64,000 nt of DNA from Methylophaga sp. (GTDB lineage: Bacteria; Pseudomonadota; Gammaproteobacteria; Nitrosococcales; Methylophagaceae): contig NZ_VENF01000005.1 in NCBI RefSeq assembly GCF_009711715.1, positions 62,001 to 126,000 on the forward strand, read 5' to 3'. The stretch's first letter is position 1. Each line of letters opens with the position of its first letter. This document shows positions 45,926-56,013 of the stretch, in pieces. The translations under genes and the position numbers were made by a program. Under the pieces are notes generated by a model. The model searched no databases, was not told where the DNA came from, and saw only the letters and a list, made by a program, of their open reading frames with translations.

Positions 45926-46782
45926 TGAGTCTGACACCTGAATCGCTGGTCAATAAATCACTGGAACTGGTTTCTCCCCCCAGTACCTATCTCCAGCTTA
46001 ATAAACTGATCCAGGATCCTGACAGCGCTTTCGACGATATCAGTGCGGTCATCAACACGGATCCGGCTCTGGCCACCCGTTTGCTGAAGATCGTCAACAG
46101 TCCTTTTTACGGCTTTCCATCTCAAATCAACACAATTTCCCGGGCCATCACGATTATCGGTACCCGAGAATTAACGCATCTGGTGCTGGCGACGTCGGTC
46201 ATCAATGCCTTCCGTGGCATTCCGGCATCTTTAATCGACATGGATGACTTCTGGCGACACAGTTTTGCCACCGCGATTACGGCCAAACTGCTGGCAGAAG
46301 AGTGCGGGCAGAAAGCAACTGAACGCTTTTTCATCGCCGGCTTGCTGCATAACATCGGCAGTCTGGTGCTTTACCAGTCGCTGCCGGAACTGGCCGGTGA
46401 AGCCATCCGCACTGCAGAATTCGGCCATGAAGTACAATTTCAGGCTGAACAACGTATTATCGGCTTCGACCATACTGAAGTCGGTTATGCGCTGGCCCGT
46501 CAGTGGCATCTGCCCCATTCGCTGCAGGAAGTAGCGCGTTACCATCACCGCCCGTCAGAGGCCGAGGATTTCCCGATTGATGTGGCTATCGTCCATGTCG
46601 CCGATATCCTGGTATCGGCCGTGCCCTTCGGACACAGTGGTGATAATCACGTACCGCCGCTGGACCCGGCTGCCTGGGATCTGCTGGCACTCAACGAGCT
46701 GCAGATGCCGCTGCTGTTACAACAGGTGGGTGAACAAATCGACCGCCTGAGTTCTGTGATGCTGACACAGGATGAATCCTGA
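45925..46782 (+). CDS. HDOD-domain signalling protein
   Basis: The 285-aa product is a single HDOD domain: VINTDPALATRLLKIVNSPF, FPSQINTISRAITIIGTREL, and FIAGLLHNIGSLVLYQ with the degenerate HD motif (HN). HDOD proteins bind partners in chemotaxis, c-di-GMP and stress control; no enzyme activity is expected. The ATG at 45925 is preferred to a TTG one codon earlier. Confidence 0.88.
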   Translation: MSLTPESLVNKSLELVSPPSTYLQLNKLIQDPDSAFDDISAVINTDPALATRLLKIVNSPFYGFPSQINTISRAITIIGTRELTHLVLATSVINAFRGIPASLIDMDDFWRHSFATAITAKLLAEECGQKATERFFIAGLLHNIGSLVLYQSLPELAGEAIRTAEFGHEVQFQAEQRIIGFDHTEVGYALARQWHLPHSLQEVARYHHRPSEAEDFPIDVAIVHVADILVSAVPFGHSGDNHVPPLDPAAWDLLALNELQMPLLLQQVGEQIDRLSSVMLTQDES

Positions 46783-46817
46783 TTCTGTTAATAATGAAAT
46801 AAAATAAGAGGCTAACA

Positions 46818-47465
46818 ATGAGAACGGTTCTTCTCGGTGCCCCCGGCTCCGGTAAAGGCACCCAAGGTGTCGTCCTTTCCAAAAAATTCAACATCCCGCA
46901 AATCTCGACCGGTGATTTGCTGCGTGCTGCGGTTAAAGCCGGCAGCGAACTGGGTAAAAAAGCCAAAAGCGCGATGGACGCCGGTGCACTGGTTTCTGAC
47001 GATATCGTTATCGGCCTGATCCGTGAGCGCCTGTCCGAAGCCGATGCCCAAAGCGGCTATATTCTGGATGGTTTCCCACGTAATATCCCCCAGGCTGAAG
47101 CATTGGATGAGATGCTGGAACAATTGGGCCAGCCCCTGCAGGGCGTCGTGTTGCTGGAAGTGCCTTTTGATGAACTGATGCAACGTCTGACCGGCCGCCG
47201 TACCTGTAAAGACTGTGGTGCCATTTATAATATTCACCTGTCACCACCTAAGACTGAAGGTCACTGTGATCGCTGCGGCGGTGAACTATTCCAGCGTGAA
47301 GACGATAATGAAGAAACCATTGCCAATCGTCTTAAAGTCTACGAAGAACAGACCGCACCGCTGATCGGTTATTACCAGCAACAAAACAAGTTGCATACGA
47401 TCCCCGGCACCGGTGATATTGACAATATCACCAATAAAGTCGGTGCCGTTTTCGACGAAATCTAA
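46818..47465 (+). CDS. adk: Adenylate kinase with four-cysteine lid
   Basis: Adk (215 aa) interconverts ATP+AMP and 2 ADP. P-loop GAPGSGKGT spans 7-15; DGFPRNIPQA and ISTGDLLRAA are conserved. The lid has C130-x2-C133 and C150-x2-C153, a zinc site usual in Gram-positive enzymes, while E. coli-type Adk lacks these cysteines. An AAGAGG site precedes the ATG, and a good terminator follows. Confidence 0.96.
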   Translation: MRTVLLGAPGSGKGTQGVVLSKKFNIPQISTGDLLRAAVKAGSELGKKAKSAMDAGALVSDDIVIGLIRERLSEADAQSGYILDGFPRNIPQAEALDEMLEQLGQPLQGVVLLEVPFDELMQRLTGRRTCKDCGAIYNIHLSPPKTEGHCDRCGGELFQREDDNEETIANRLKVYEEQTAPLIGYYQQQNKLHTIPGTGDIDNITNKVGAVFDEI

Positions 47466-47473
47466 ACAGTAAA

Positions 47474-47502
47474 AACCGGCTCCACAGTGAGCCGGTTCTT
47501 TT
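47474..47502 (+). terminator. Rho-independent terminator after adk
   Basis: AACCGGCTC and GAGCCGGTT form a perfect 9-bp stem with a CACAGT loop, followed by CTTTTT. It ends only about 5 bp before the start of the next gene, so that gene depends on read-through or on a promoter inside adk. Confidence 0.85.
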
Positions 47503-47506
47503 TCCT

Positions 47507-48370
47507 ATGGCCCGTATTCTCGGCATCGGCATTGCCACTATCGATATCATCAATCATGTCAGCCACTACCCGGCTGAAGATGAGGAAATGCGTGCGTTGT
47601 CCCAGCAGCAGGTGCGAGGAGGAAACGCCACCAACACGCTGGTCGTGTTAAGCCAGCTGCAACACGACTGCCACTGGTGTGGCGTGCTGATAAATGAGGC
47701 TGATAGCGCGATTGTCGAACAGGACCTTCAACGCTATCACATCAAATACCAGCACTGTCAGCGCTTCAATCAGGGCAAAATGCCAACTTCCTATATCACG
47801 CTCAGCGAAGCCACCGGCAGCCGCAGCATTGTGCATTACCGGGACTGTCCGGAACTGCCGTTTGCCCATTTCAGTCAACTGGATTTATCCGGTTTTGACT
47901 GGCTGCATTTCGAAGGCCGTAATATCGATGAGCTGTCGCAAATGCTGCAGTGGGTCAAGTTGAACTACCCGGCACTGCGTTGCTCGCTGGAAGTGGAAAA
48001 ACCGCGAGAAGGCATTGAAACGCTGTTTGATTTGGCCGATGTCTTGATGTTTTCCAGGCCTTATGCTGAAAGTCGCGGTTTTCAGCGAGCAGATGACTTT
48101 CTTCACAGTCTCAGCTACCAGGCTCTGATGACCTGCACCTGGGGTAATCACGGGGCCTGGCTGAAACAGGATGGGATAGTCTCCCATAGCCCTTCCTTTC
48201 CACCACCGCGGGTGGTCGATACATTGGGCGCCGGTGATACCTTTAATGCCGGACTGATTTCAGCGCTGGTCAACGGCCAGCCCGCACGGGCTGCCCTAGA
48301 ACAGGCCTGCCGCCTCGCCGGTCATAAATGCGGCCAGGCCGGTTTTGCCAATCTCAATGAGTTGCTATGA
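47507..48370 (+). CDS. Ketohexokinase-like PfkB-family sugar kinase
   Basis: This 287-aa ribokinase-fold kinase matches animal ketohexokinase along its length: RGGNATNTLVVLSQL, WLHFEGRNIDE, SLEVEKPRE, FPPPRVVDTLGAGDTFNAG (G241-D244, catalytic D244) and CRLAGHKCGQAGF. I compared these by memory with human KHK. Fructose 1-phosphorylation is thus a plausible activity, but the substrate is inferred. No SD precedes the ATG, and the adk terminator is just upstream. It overlaps the Rieske gene by 4 bp. Confidence 0.82.
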   Translation: MARILGIGIATIDIINHVSHYPAEDEEMRALSQQQVRGGNATNTLVVLSQLQHDCHWCGVLINEADSAIVEQDLQRYHIKYQHCQRFNQGKMPTSYITLSEATGSRSIVHYRDCPELPFAHFSQLDLSGFDWLHFEGRNIDELSQMLQWVKLNYPALRCSLEVEKPREGIETLFDLADVLMFSRPYAESRGFQRADDFLHSLSYQALMTCTWGNHGAWLKQDGIVSHSPSFPPPRVVDTLGAGDTFNAGLISALVNGQPARAALEQACRLAGHKCGQAGFANLNELL

Positions 48371-48711
48371 AAAAGATTTACGTTTGCCAGACCAATGAAC
48401 TCGATGAATATCAGACCCGCGGCTTCACCATCGAAGTCGGGGAAGATTCACTCGACTTTTTCCTGCTCAGGCAGGACGGTGAAATCCGCGCTTATCTGAA
48501 TTTCTGCCCGCATCTCGGTATTCCGCTTAACTGGCAGCCGGATGAGTTTCTATCTCTGGAAGGCACTCATATTCAATGCACAACGCATGGTGCCCTGTTT
48601 CAGCTGGAAGACGGTTACTGTTTTTCCGGCCCCTGTCGAGGTGAGAGTCTGACACCGCTTAATCTGGAAATCACCGAACAGCAGGAAATTTACCTCGTTT
48701 CCACCACCTGA
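48367..48711 (+). CDS. Small Rieske [2Fe-2S] protein
   Basis: The 114-aa soluble protein has the Rieske ligands C47-x-H49 (NFCPHLGIPLNW) and C71-x2-H74 (QCTTHGALFQ). It lacks a signal peptide or Tat motif and is likely cytoplasmic, resembling ferredoxin-type Rieske electron carriers. It overlaps the kinase gene by 4 bp, so the two are co-expressed. The redox partner is unknown. Confidence 0.88.
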   Translation: MKKIYVCQTNELDEYQTRGFTIEVGEDSLDFFLLRQDGEIRAYLNFCPHLGIPLNWQPDEFLSLEGTHIQCTTHGALFQLEDGYCFSGPCRGESLTPLNLEITEQQEIYLVSTT

Positions 48712-48747
48712 TAGGCTTTATATCACATCAAGCAACAAGGGTTCTTT

Positions 48748-49953
48748 ATGACTGATTTGCTCGATAAATGGTCAGAAGCCGCTATCACCAGCCTCGGCTT
48801 TTTCTGGATGGCACTTTGGGCCTTTGTGCTCGGCTATCTCATCAGCAGCATCATCCAGGTCATGGTGTCACGCCATGAAATGCGAAAATTAATGGGGGAT
48901 GACGGAGCTAAATCGATGACGGTAGGCACTGTCTTCGGCTTTATATCCAGCTCCTGTAGCTTTGCTGCGCTGGCAACCACCCGCGCTCTGTTCCAGAAAG
49001 GCGCCAATTTTTCTCCTTCTGTCGCATTCCTGCTGTCGTCCACTAACCTCGTTATCGAACTGGGCTTTGTGATCGCCCTCTTTCTGGGCTGGCAGTTTGT
49101 GGTGGGCGAATATGTCGGCGGCATTATCCTGATTCTGTTTGCCTGGCTGTTTATCAGGCTCAGCAACCCGAAACAGCTGATTAAAAAGGCCCGTGATCGC
49201 AACCTGGATGAAGGTGATAGTGAGGATGAGGATGGCCATGCCTGGTCACGTCTGTTAGACAAGGAAATCTGGACAGCGATCAGTCAGAAATATGTGATGG
49301 AATGGCAAATGGTGTGGAAAGATGTGCTGATAGGCTTCACCGTTGCCGGTGTCATCTCTGCTTTTGTGCCCACGGCATTTTTTGAATGGATGTTTATCGG
49401 TGCCGGTGACAACGATCCGGGGTTCTGGGCTTTACTCCAGCAAACCCTGATCGGGCCGGTGGCCGCATTTTTTACTTTTATCGGCTCGATGGGCAATATT
49501 CCACTGGCCGCCGTCCTGTTTGGAGAAGGTGTCGCCTTTGCCGGGGTGATGGCTTTTATTTTTTCTGATCTTGTCGTCTTACCGGTGCTGCGGATCAATG
49601 CGCAATACTACGGCTGGAAAATGGCCCTGTATATCCTGCTACTCCTTTTCACCTGCCTGATTGCAACCTCGCTCCTGCTGCATTATGGTCTGCAACTGTT
49701 TGACTGGTTGCCGGACCGCAGTCAATGGTCCTCACCTGCCGAACAGGATCATTTCCAGCTTAACTACCAGTTCTGGCTTAACCTGCTGTTCGGCCTGGCT
49801 TCACTGTGGATGGTCGTCGGCTGGAAACGTCAGCATCAGGGCCATCAACACCATGGCCACCATCATCATGGCGGTGGTCAGCCGATTATGAACAGTCTCT
49901 GTATGCTGGCCGTTATCTGGTTAACCGTGGGCGTTATGCTGAGTCTGATTTAA
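48748..49953 (+). CDS. ArsP-type (DUF318) permease with His-rich loop
   Basis: The 401-aa polytopic protein has the ArsP_1/DUF318 signatures FGFISSSCSFAALATTRALF, FLLSSTNLVIELGFVIALFL and FFTFIGSMGNIPLAAVLFGE. About eight to ten helices are visible. A loop before the last helix is histidine-rich (HQGHQHHGHHHHGGG). Some members export methylarsenite; here the loop points to a metal or metalloid, but the substrate is unknown. It lies 36 bp after the Rieske gene; its end overlaps convergent tmcA by 20 bp. Confidence 0.83.
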   Translation: MTDLLDKWSEAAITSLGFFWMALWAFVLGYLISSIIQVMVSRHEMRKLMGDDGAKSMTVGTVFGFISSSCSFAALATTRALFQKGANFSPSVAFLLSSTNLVIELGFVIALFLGWQFVVGEYVGGIILILFAWLFIRLSNPKQLIKKARDRNLDEGDSEDEDGHAWSRLLDKEIWTAISQKYVMEWQMVWKDVLIGFTVAGVISAFVPTAFFEWMFIGAGDNDPGFWALLQQTLIGPVAAFFTFIGSMGNIPLAAVLFGEGVAFAGVMAFIFSDLVVLPVLRINAQYYGWKMALYILLLLFTCLIATSLLLHYGLQLFDWLPDRSQWSSPAEQDHFQLNYQFWLNLLFGLASLWMVVGWKRQHQGHQHHGHHHHGGGQPIMNSLCMLAVIWLTVGVMLSLI

Positions 49954-51994
49954 GCAACTCGGCTACCGCCCGGCGGCACTGTTCAATAATCGCTTTGCGC
50001 CCGGGAAGTGCTAAAGTTTTGGCGACTTCGCTGAAAGCCTGTCCCTGCACAACTTTCTTGACCAGTACAGTCTGAGCGTCCGCTGACAGTGCCAACAGTT
50101 CACCGCTTATCAGTTTATGATGAAGCCACTTCCACAGCAGTACTTCGGTTGACTCGTAGGGGCGTTGCTGGCAGGCAAAACCTCTCAGTGCGCGCTGCTC
50201 GTCTGCGTCAATGCCTGTGACTTCATCGGGCAAACTTTGTGATATCAGCAAGACCAGGCTGACATCGAGCTGAGACTGAGCCTGTAACAGCTGGAACGGC
50301 CATGAGCGCTGCAGATTCTGCCGGGCTTTTGAAATGACTTTTTCACCGGCTTCAGATAGGGCCTGTAATAGAATCCCTGCCCGCTGACCACTGACCTCAT
50401 CTGCCTGCTGGCCGACTCTGACCGGCAGAAATCCATTATTGAGCCAGAAACGCAGCAGTTGTGGCTCCAGGGCAAAGCTGGTCCCCAGCACATCCGCGTG
50501 TTGGGTATAATGCCTGCGAGCCGCCTCCAGCAGGGTACTGCCCAGCCCCTGCCCCTGTCGTTGTGGATGAACCGCAATGCGGATGATCCGCTGGTAGCGA
50601 CAATCAGCTGCAGACATCACCCCGCTATGAGCCAGTAAGGTCTGCGGTAAAAGTTGTCCTTTAAGCCGCCGTAGCCCATCAAAAACCTGCTGGGCCATGG
50701 CCTCGTCCAGCGGGGCTTCTGACACCAGCCAGGCGCTGGCAATAATATGGCCACCGAATTGCAGCACCAGCACCGAAACAGCCTCCTGATCCAGCAGCAT
50801 TTGCAGATCAGCAGGTCGGGTACGGTAATGTGCCAGCACCATCAGACCATAAACTTCGCGCAGCAAACGCTCGTTTGCTGCCAGTTGCTGTTTATCGAGC
50901 ATGGCAAACTCGGCTTTATCTGCGGATAAGGCTGCCAGTTTTTCTTCAGCCACAGGCTCTGCATCCAGCAGCAGTGCATCAAAACTGAAGGCTTCCAGCT
51001 TATCATCCGTTGCCCAGCGTACCGGTTGGCTTAAAGTCAGTTTGCGCCAGTTCGGTGTCAGTCGGTCGAGTATTTGCCTAAAGCGCACAGCAAAACCACG
51101 GCCGGTGCCTTCATAGCCGTGTTCAGTGGTGGCAAATACCAGCCGGGAGTACTGCTGAAGCATGGTTTCCAGCATCTGCACCGGGATCGCAGCGGCCTCA
51201 TCGACTATCAGTAAATCCGCTGGCGGCCGGTCTGCAAGCAATGCATCCGGAGCGATAAACTGAATCTCGCCATGTTGCCATTGCAGACGGCTTTGGTGAC
51301 GGCTGGCGTCGCAAAGCGCCAGAGCGGCCTGTTCCAGTAGCGGCTCAATATTCGTCACGGACGGTGCAGTGACCAGAATCCGGCTTTTACCCTGTTTGAT
51401 AAGTTCCGCTGCCGCCATTCCCAGTAATGCGGTTTTGCCGCGGCCACGATCAGAAGTAATCAGCAGGGGCCGCCGGCGATGACCGCTGACCACATGCATC
51501 ACTGCTTCAATGGCCGTTACCTGCTCTGGTGTCGGGGTGATAACTGCAGGTAGGGGCGGTTTGCTTATCTGAATGTCCGGTAGCGGCTCGCCCTGACCGA
51601 TTCGCTTTACGCCTGAATAGCGTTCACTCACTGTCAGAAAGCGCTGCAACCAGAGTGAGTCCGGTAATTCAGTTGGAAGTAGCACCAGCAGCCAGCCACC
51701 GGCACACAAGGTACCGATAAGGGCCCCGAACGCATCGGCCGAGAATCTGTGCCGGGCATCAAAAATGATGACTTGATTACTGCGGCCCAATTGCTGCAGC
51801 ACCTGCTTGCTGCTGAGTGTCTGATCGGAGCGTTGCGGATCGTCAGACAACCAGCAACGCTTATCCGCCCGGGCTTGTGCAAACACATGCTCTGCCTGCT
51901 GATCAAGCCAGTCGCTGTCACCCTGCAGGATAAGACAATGGCGTTGAGGCAGTGGCATATTTAAATCAGTAATGAGGCGGTGGAGGTTCGTCAC
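49934..51994 (-). CDS. tmcA: tRNA(Met) cytidine acetyltransferase TmcA (GTG start)
   Basis: TmcA (686 aa) acetylates C34 of elongator tRNA-Met. Order: N-terminal DUF1726, helicase domain with P-loop TSDRGRGKTALLG and DEAAAIP, GNAT domain (RIAVHPQRQGQGLGSTLLEA) and a C-terminal tRNA-binding part. The start is GTG 51994: residues LHRLITDLN align with the E. coli N-terminus. An ATG at 51958 would lose them. It overlaps slyX by 29 bp. Confidence 0.94.
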   Translation of the reverse strand: MTNLHRLITDLNMPLPQRHCLILQGDSDWLDQQAEHVFAQARADKRCWLSDDPQRSDQTLSSKQVLQQLGRSNQVIIFDARHRFSADAFGALIGTLCAGGWLLVLLPTELPDSLWLQRFLTVSERYSGVKRIGQGEPLPDIQISKPPLPAVITPTPEQVTAIEAVMHVVSGHRRRPLLITSDRGRGKTALLGMAAAELIKQGKSRILVTAPSVTNIEPLLEQAALALCDASRHQSRLQWQHGEIQFIAPDALLADRPPADLLIVDEAAAIPVQMLETMLQQYSRLVFATTEHGYEGTGRGFAVRFRQILDRLTPNWRKLTLSQPVRWATDDKLEAFSFDALLLDAEPVAEEKLAALSADKAEFAMLDKQQLAANERLLREVYGLMVLAHYRTRPADLQMLLDQEAVSVLVLQFGGHIIASAWLVSEAPLDEAMAQQVFDGLRRLKGQLLPQTLLAHSGVMSAADCRYQRIIRIAVHPQRQGQGLGSTLLEAARRHYTQHADVLGTSFALEPQLLRFWLNNGFLPVRVGQQADEVSGQRAGILLQALSEAGEKVISKARQNLQRSWPFQLLQAQSQLDVSLVLLISQSLPDEVTGIDADEQRALRGFACQQRPYESTEVLLWKWLHHKLISGELLALSADAQTVLVKKVVQGQAFSEVAKTLALPGRKAIIEQCRRAVAELLKSDSA

Positions 51995-52169
51995 TCTGCT
52001 GCATCATTTGCGTTTGATGCATGCTCTCGATTTGCGACTTGAGTCCGGCAATCATGGTTTCCAGTCGATCGATCTGCTTTTGCTGGCTGGTTACCACCTC
52101 ATTCAGTTGCTCCAGCAGACCGTCCTGAAATGCCAGTCGAGTCTGCAAATCGACGATATCGTCGTTCAT
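51966..52169 (-). CDS. slyX: SlyX family protein
   Basis: SlyX (67 aa) is a short coiled coil (IVDLQTRLAFQDGLLEQLNE...QKQIDRLETMI) with the usual Pro/His/Tyr tail PPPPHY. Function is unknown. It overlaps metH by one base and tmcA by 29 bp, forming metH-slyX-tmcA on one transcript. Confidence 0.93.
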   Translation of the reverse strand: MNDDIVDLQTRLAFQDGLLEQLNEVVTSQQKQIDRLETMIAGLKSQIESMHQTQMMQQSDEPPPPHY

Positions 52170-55100
52170 CAGATATCTCCGTCATAGGACAGGGCCGGGC
52201 CTAACCAGCGTTCAGCCGTTGGCATATCCCAGCCTTTGCGTTTGGCATAGTCTTCAACCTGGTCCTGGTCGATTTTACCCAGGCCGAAATAACGTGAATC
52301 GGGATGCGCAAAATAGAAACCACTGACCGCCGCAGTCGGCAACATGGCAAACGACTCGGTAATGGTCATATCGGCATGCGTCTCGGGATCAATCAGTTGC
52401 CATAGCAGGCCCTTTTCGGTGTGATCAGGACAGGCCGGATAGCCGGGTGCCGGCCGGATACCGCGGTATTTTTCATCAATCAGCGCATCGTTATCCAGCG
52501 CCTCGTCCTTGGCATAGCCCCAGAACTCCTTACGCACACGTTCATGCATACGCTCGGCAAAAGCCTCGGCCAGGCGATCAGCCAGCGCCTTCAGCATGAT
52601 GCTGTGATAGTCATCATGATCGGCTTCAAAACGCTCGACATGCTCATCGATACCGATGCCGGCAGTCACCGCAAAGGCACCGATATAGTCTTTCACCCCG
52701 CTGTCCTTGGGCGCAACAAAGTCAGCCAGCGCCGCATTGGGGCGGCCCGGCGGCCGCTCGGTCTGCTGACGCAGACTGTGCAAAGTCATCAACACCTCGC
52801 CGCGATCATCGTCAGTGTAAACTTCGATATCATCATCGTTGACACTGTTGGCAGGGAACAGGCCAATGACGGCCTTGGCAGTCAGCCATTTTTCATCAAC
52901 GATCTGTTTGAGCATTTTCCGGGCATCATTAAAAAGATGCGTCGCATGTTCACCAACGACCTCATCCTTGAGAATACGCGGGTATTTACCAGCCAGTTCC
53001 CAGGACTGGAAAAACGGTGTCCAGTCGATACGCTCGACCAGTTCATCCAGTGGATAATCTGAAAATACTTCCAGTCCCAGCTTGGCCGGCTTGGTGGGCT
53101 GATAGGCCTGCCAGTCAATTTTAGTTTTATTAGCCCTGGCCTCGGCTATCGGTAATTGACGACGCGTGCTCTTGCGGCCGGTATGGCGGGCCCGCTTTTC
53201 TTCGTAGTCTTTTTTAACTTCGGCTATAAAACCGTCACGGGCGTCTTTACTCACCAGTTTCTGGGCAACCCCCACCGCACGCGAAGCATCTTTCACATAA
53301 ATACTGCAACCGTGATAATTGGGTTCAATTTTAACCGCCGTGTGAATCAGTGAAGTAGTCGCACCGCCGATCATCAGTGGCAGTTCAAAGCCCAACCGTT
53401 CCATTTCCTTGGCGACATGGACCATTTCATCCAGTGACGGGGTAATCAGACCCGACAGGCCAATGATGTCGACATTTTCTTTGCGCGCCGTGTCCAGAAT
53501 GGTCTGTGCCGGGACCATGACGCCAAGGTCGATGACTTCAAAGTTATTACATTGCAGCACCACACCGACGATATTCTTGCCGATGTCATGCACATCCCCC
53601 TTGACGGTGGCCATCAGGATTTTGCCATTGTTTTTACTGGTATCGCCTTCTTCCTTGGCAGCTTCGATAAAGGGCATCAGGTAAGCCACGGCTTTTTTCA
53701 TCACCCGGGCCGATTTCACCACCTGCGGCAGGAACATCTTGCCTTCACCGAACAGATCACCGACCACATTCATGCCGTCCATTAACGGCCCTTCAATCAC
53801 TTCCAGAGGTTTGGCAAAGGCCTGACGCGCTTCTTCAGTGTCATCTTCGACATAATCCGCAATGCCTTTGACCAGCGCATGCTCCAGCCGCTTGGCCACC
53901 GGCAGTTCACGCCAGCTCAGATCTTCCTGTTTGGTGGCAGTGCTACCGTCGCCTTTATATTTTTCGGCGATCTCCAGCAGTCGATCAGTCGCATCATCAC
54001 GGCGGTTCTGAATCACGTCTTCAACGTGTTCTCGCAATTCCTCCGGCAAATCGTCATAAATCGCCAGCTGTCCGGCATTAACGATGCCCATATCCATGCC
54101 GGCCTTGATCGCGTGATAGAGGAACACTGCATGTATCGCTTCACGCACCGGGTTATTGCCACGGAAGGAGAACGACACGTTAGAAACACCGCCACTGATC
54201 ATCGCATGCGGCAGGCTTTGCTTTATGTCGCGCGTCGCCTGGATAAAGTCCATCGCATAGTTGTTATGTTCTTCGATGCCGGTGGCGACAGCGAAAATAT
54301 TGGGGTCGAAAATGATGTCTTCCGGCGGGAAATGCACTTTTTCTGTCAGGATCTCGTAAGAACGTGTACAGATCTCACGCTTGCGCTCACGGGTGTCAGC
54401 CTGGCCATCCTCATCAAATGCCATCACGATCACGGCGGCCCCATAACGGCGCACCAGTCTGGCCTGCTCGATAAACTTCTCTTCGCCTTCCTTGAGACTG
54501 ATCGAGTTGACGATGCCCTTACCCTGAATACATTTCAGGCCGGCCTCAATCACTTCCCACTTGGATGAATCAATCATGATCGGCACGCGGCTGATATCCG
54601 GCTCGGAGGCAACCAGATTAAGGAAAGTCACCATCGCCTCTTTCGAGTCGAGCATGCCTTCGTCCATATTGATATCGATGATCTGGGCACCGTTTTCCAC
54701 CTGATGCCGGGCCACTTCCAGCGCCGTGTCGTAATCCCCTTCCTTAATCAGCCGGGCAAAACGGGCGGAACCGGTCACATTGGTGCGTTCCCCCACATTC
54801 ACAAACAGGCTGTCTTTGGTGATATTGAGCGGCTCCAGCCCGCTCAGTCGGCAATGATGCAGATTGGCTTTCGGCTTCCGCGGCCTGATACCCTCTACCG
54901 CCTCGGCAATCGCCTTGATATGGGCCGGTGCGGTACCACAGCACCCCCCGACAATATTCAAAAAGCCGGACTCGGCCCATTCCTTAATGTGCGCGGCCAT
55001 GGTTTCAGGTGATTCATCGTACTCACCGAACTCGTTAGGCAGACCGGCATTGGGATGAGCACTGACATAAGTGGTGACCACATTGGACAGCTCTTCCACA

Positions 55101-55867
55101 TACTGCCGCAGTTGCTCAGCACCCAAAGCACAGTTAAGACCGATACTCAGGGGCTGAATATGCGACAGAGAGTTCCAGAAAGCTTCGGCAGTCTGGCCTG
55201 ACAGCGTGCGTCCACTGGCATCCGTGATAGTGCCGGAAATCATCACCGGCAAGTGCATATCATGGTCGACACAGAACTGGTCAATGGCGAACAAGGCCGC
55301 CTTGGCATTGAGGGTATCAAAGACCGTTTCTACCAGCAGCAGATCGACTCCGCCATCCACCAGGCCACGGATCGCCTCGGTGTAAGCCTCAACCAGTTCA
55401 TCAAAATCGACATTCCGGTAACCGGGATTGTTTACATCCGGCGAAATACTGGCGGTACGGTTGGTCGGGCCCAGTACACCGGTAACAAAACGCGGTTTAT
55501 CCGGGTTAGCCGCTGTGAACTCATCGGCCACCTCTCTGGCGAGTTCCGCAGATACCTTATTGAGTTCATAGACCAGGTCTTCCATCTGGTAGTCAGCCAT
55601 CGCGATGGAAGTGCCATTGAAGGTGTTGGTCTCAACAATATCAGCACCGGCCTCGAAATAGGCCCGATGAATATCACGGATAATATCCGGCTGTGTCAGC
55701 GATAACAGGTCGTTATTGCCTTTGACATCGCAGGGATGATTTTCAAAACGCTCACCACGGAAATCCTTTTCTTCCAGCTTGTAGCTTTGAATCAGCGTGC
55801 CCATTCCGCCGTCGAGGATCAGGATTTTTTCTTCAAGCAGGGTGCGAAGTTGGTGATAAGCGCTCAT
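52169..55867 (-). CDS. metH: Cobalamin-dependent methionine synthase MetH
   Basis: MetH (1232 aa) methylates homocysteine using methylcobalamin. Four modules: homocysteine domain (zinc Cys in LNCALGAEQ and GGCCGTAP), pterin domain ([14 protein letters not shown]), cobalamin domain with [15 protein letters not shown], and the SAM-reactivation domain (about 920-1232). It requires B12; I saw no cobalamin riboswitch in the short leader. Confidence 0.97.
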   Translation of the reverse strand: MSAYHQLRTLLEEKILILDGGMGTLIQSYKLEEKDFRGERFENHPCDVKGNNDLLSLTQPDIIRDIHRAYFEAGADIVETNTFNGTSIAMADYQMEDLVYELNKVSAELAREVADEFTAANPDKPRFVTGVLGPTNRTASISPDVNNPGYRNVDFDELVEAYTEAIRGLVDGGVDLLLVETVFDTLNAKAALFAIDQFCVDHDMHLPVMISGTITDASGRTLSGQTAEAFWNSLSHIQPLSIGLNCALGAEQLRQYVEELSNVVTTYVSAHPNAGLPNEFGEYDESPETMAAHIKEWAESGFLNIVGGCCGTAPAHIKAIAEAVEGIRPRKPKANLHHCRLSGLEPLNITKDSLFVNVGERTNVTGSARFARLIKEGDYDTALEVARHQVENGAQIIDINMDEGMLDSKEAMVTFLNLVASEPDISRVPIMIDSSKWEVIEAGLKCIQGKGIVNSISLKEGEEKFIEQARLVRRYGAAVIVMAFDEDGQADTRERKREICTRSYEILTEKVHFPPEDIIFDPNIFAVATGIEEHNNYAMDFIQATRDIKQSLPHAMISGGVSNVSFSFRGNNPVREAIHAVFLYHAIKAGMDMGIVNAGQLAIYDDLPEELREHVEDVIQNRRDDATDRLLEIAEKYKGDGSTATKQEDLSWRELPVAKRLEHALVKGIADYVEDDTEEARQAFAKPLEVIEGPLMDGMNVVGDLFGEGKMFLPQVVKSARVMKKAVAYLMPFIEAAKEEGDTSKNNGKILMATVKGDVHDIGKNIVGVVLQCNNFEVIDLGVMVPAQTILDTARKENVDIIGLSGLITPSLDEMVHVAKEMERLGFELPLMIGGATTSLIHTAVKIEPNYHGCSIYVKDASRAVGVAQKLVSKDARDGFIAEVKKDYEEKRARHTGRKSTRRQLPIAEARANKTKIDWQAYQPTKPAKLGLEVFSDYPLDELVERIDWTPFFQSWELAGKYPRILKDEVVGEHATHLFNDARKMLKQIVDEKWLTAKAVIGLFPANSVNDDDIEVYTDDDRGEVLMTLHSLRQQTERPPGRPNAALADFVAPKDSGVKDYIGAFAVTAGIGIDEHVERFEADHDDYHSIMLKALADRLAEAFAERMHERVRKEFWGYAKDEALDNDALIDEKYRGIRPAPGYPACPDHTEKGLLWQLIDPETHADMTITESFAMLPTAAVSGFYFAHPDSRYFGLGKIDQDQVEDYAKRKGWDMPTAERWLGPALSYDGDI

Positions 55868-55914
55868 TTAAAACGGTTTTCCTGTCAGATAGTTACACTA
55901 TGGAAAAACGTCAA

Positions 55915-55923
55915 ATTATAGCA
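55915..55923 (-). promoter_or_regulatory. Extended -10 promoter of metH
   Basis: The minus strand reads TGCTATAAT, an extended -10 element with a perfect TATAAT, about 48 bp before the metH ATG. No good -35 is visible, as is common for extended -10 promoters. A small dyad, ATAGT-GTA-ACTAT, lies between it and the start and may be an operator. Confidence 0.55.
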
Positions 55924-55970
55924 GATAAACTGAAATCCACCGCCTTCAATAGCCGGTTTCACCCAGGAGA

Positions 55971-56001
55971 AAACAGGGTGCAGTGCCGGTGCACCCTGTT
56001 T
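55971..56001 (-). terminator. Terminator of the chemoreceptor gene
   Basis: AAACAGGGTGC and GCACCCTGTTT are perfect 11-nt arms around a 9-nt loop, just after the chemoreceptor stop on the minus strand. TTTT follows in both directions. It separates the receptor from metH. Confidence 0.8.
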
Positions 56002-56013
56002 TTCAGCGTCGCT

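Noticed and set aside
55868..55970. Cobalamin riboswitch before metH
   Set aside because: The likely promoter leaves a leader of about 40 nt, too short for a B12 riboswitch, and no B12-box is visible.
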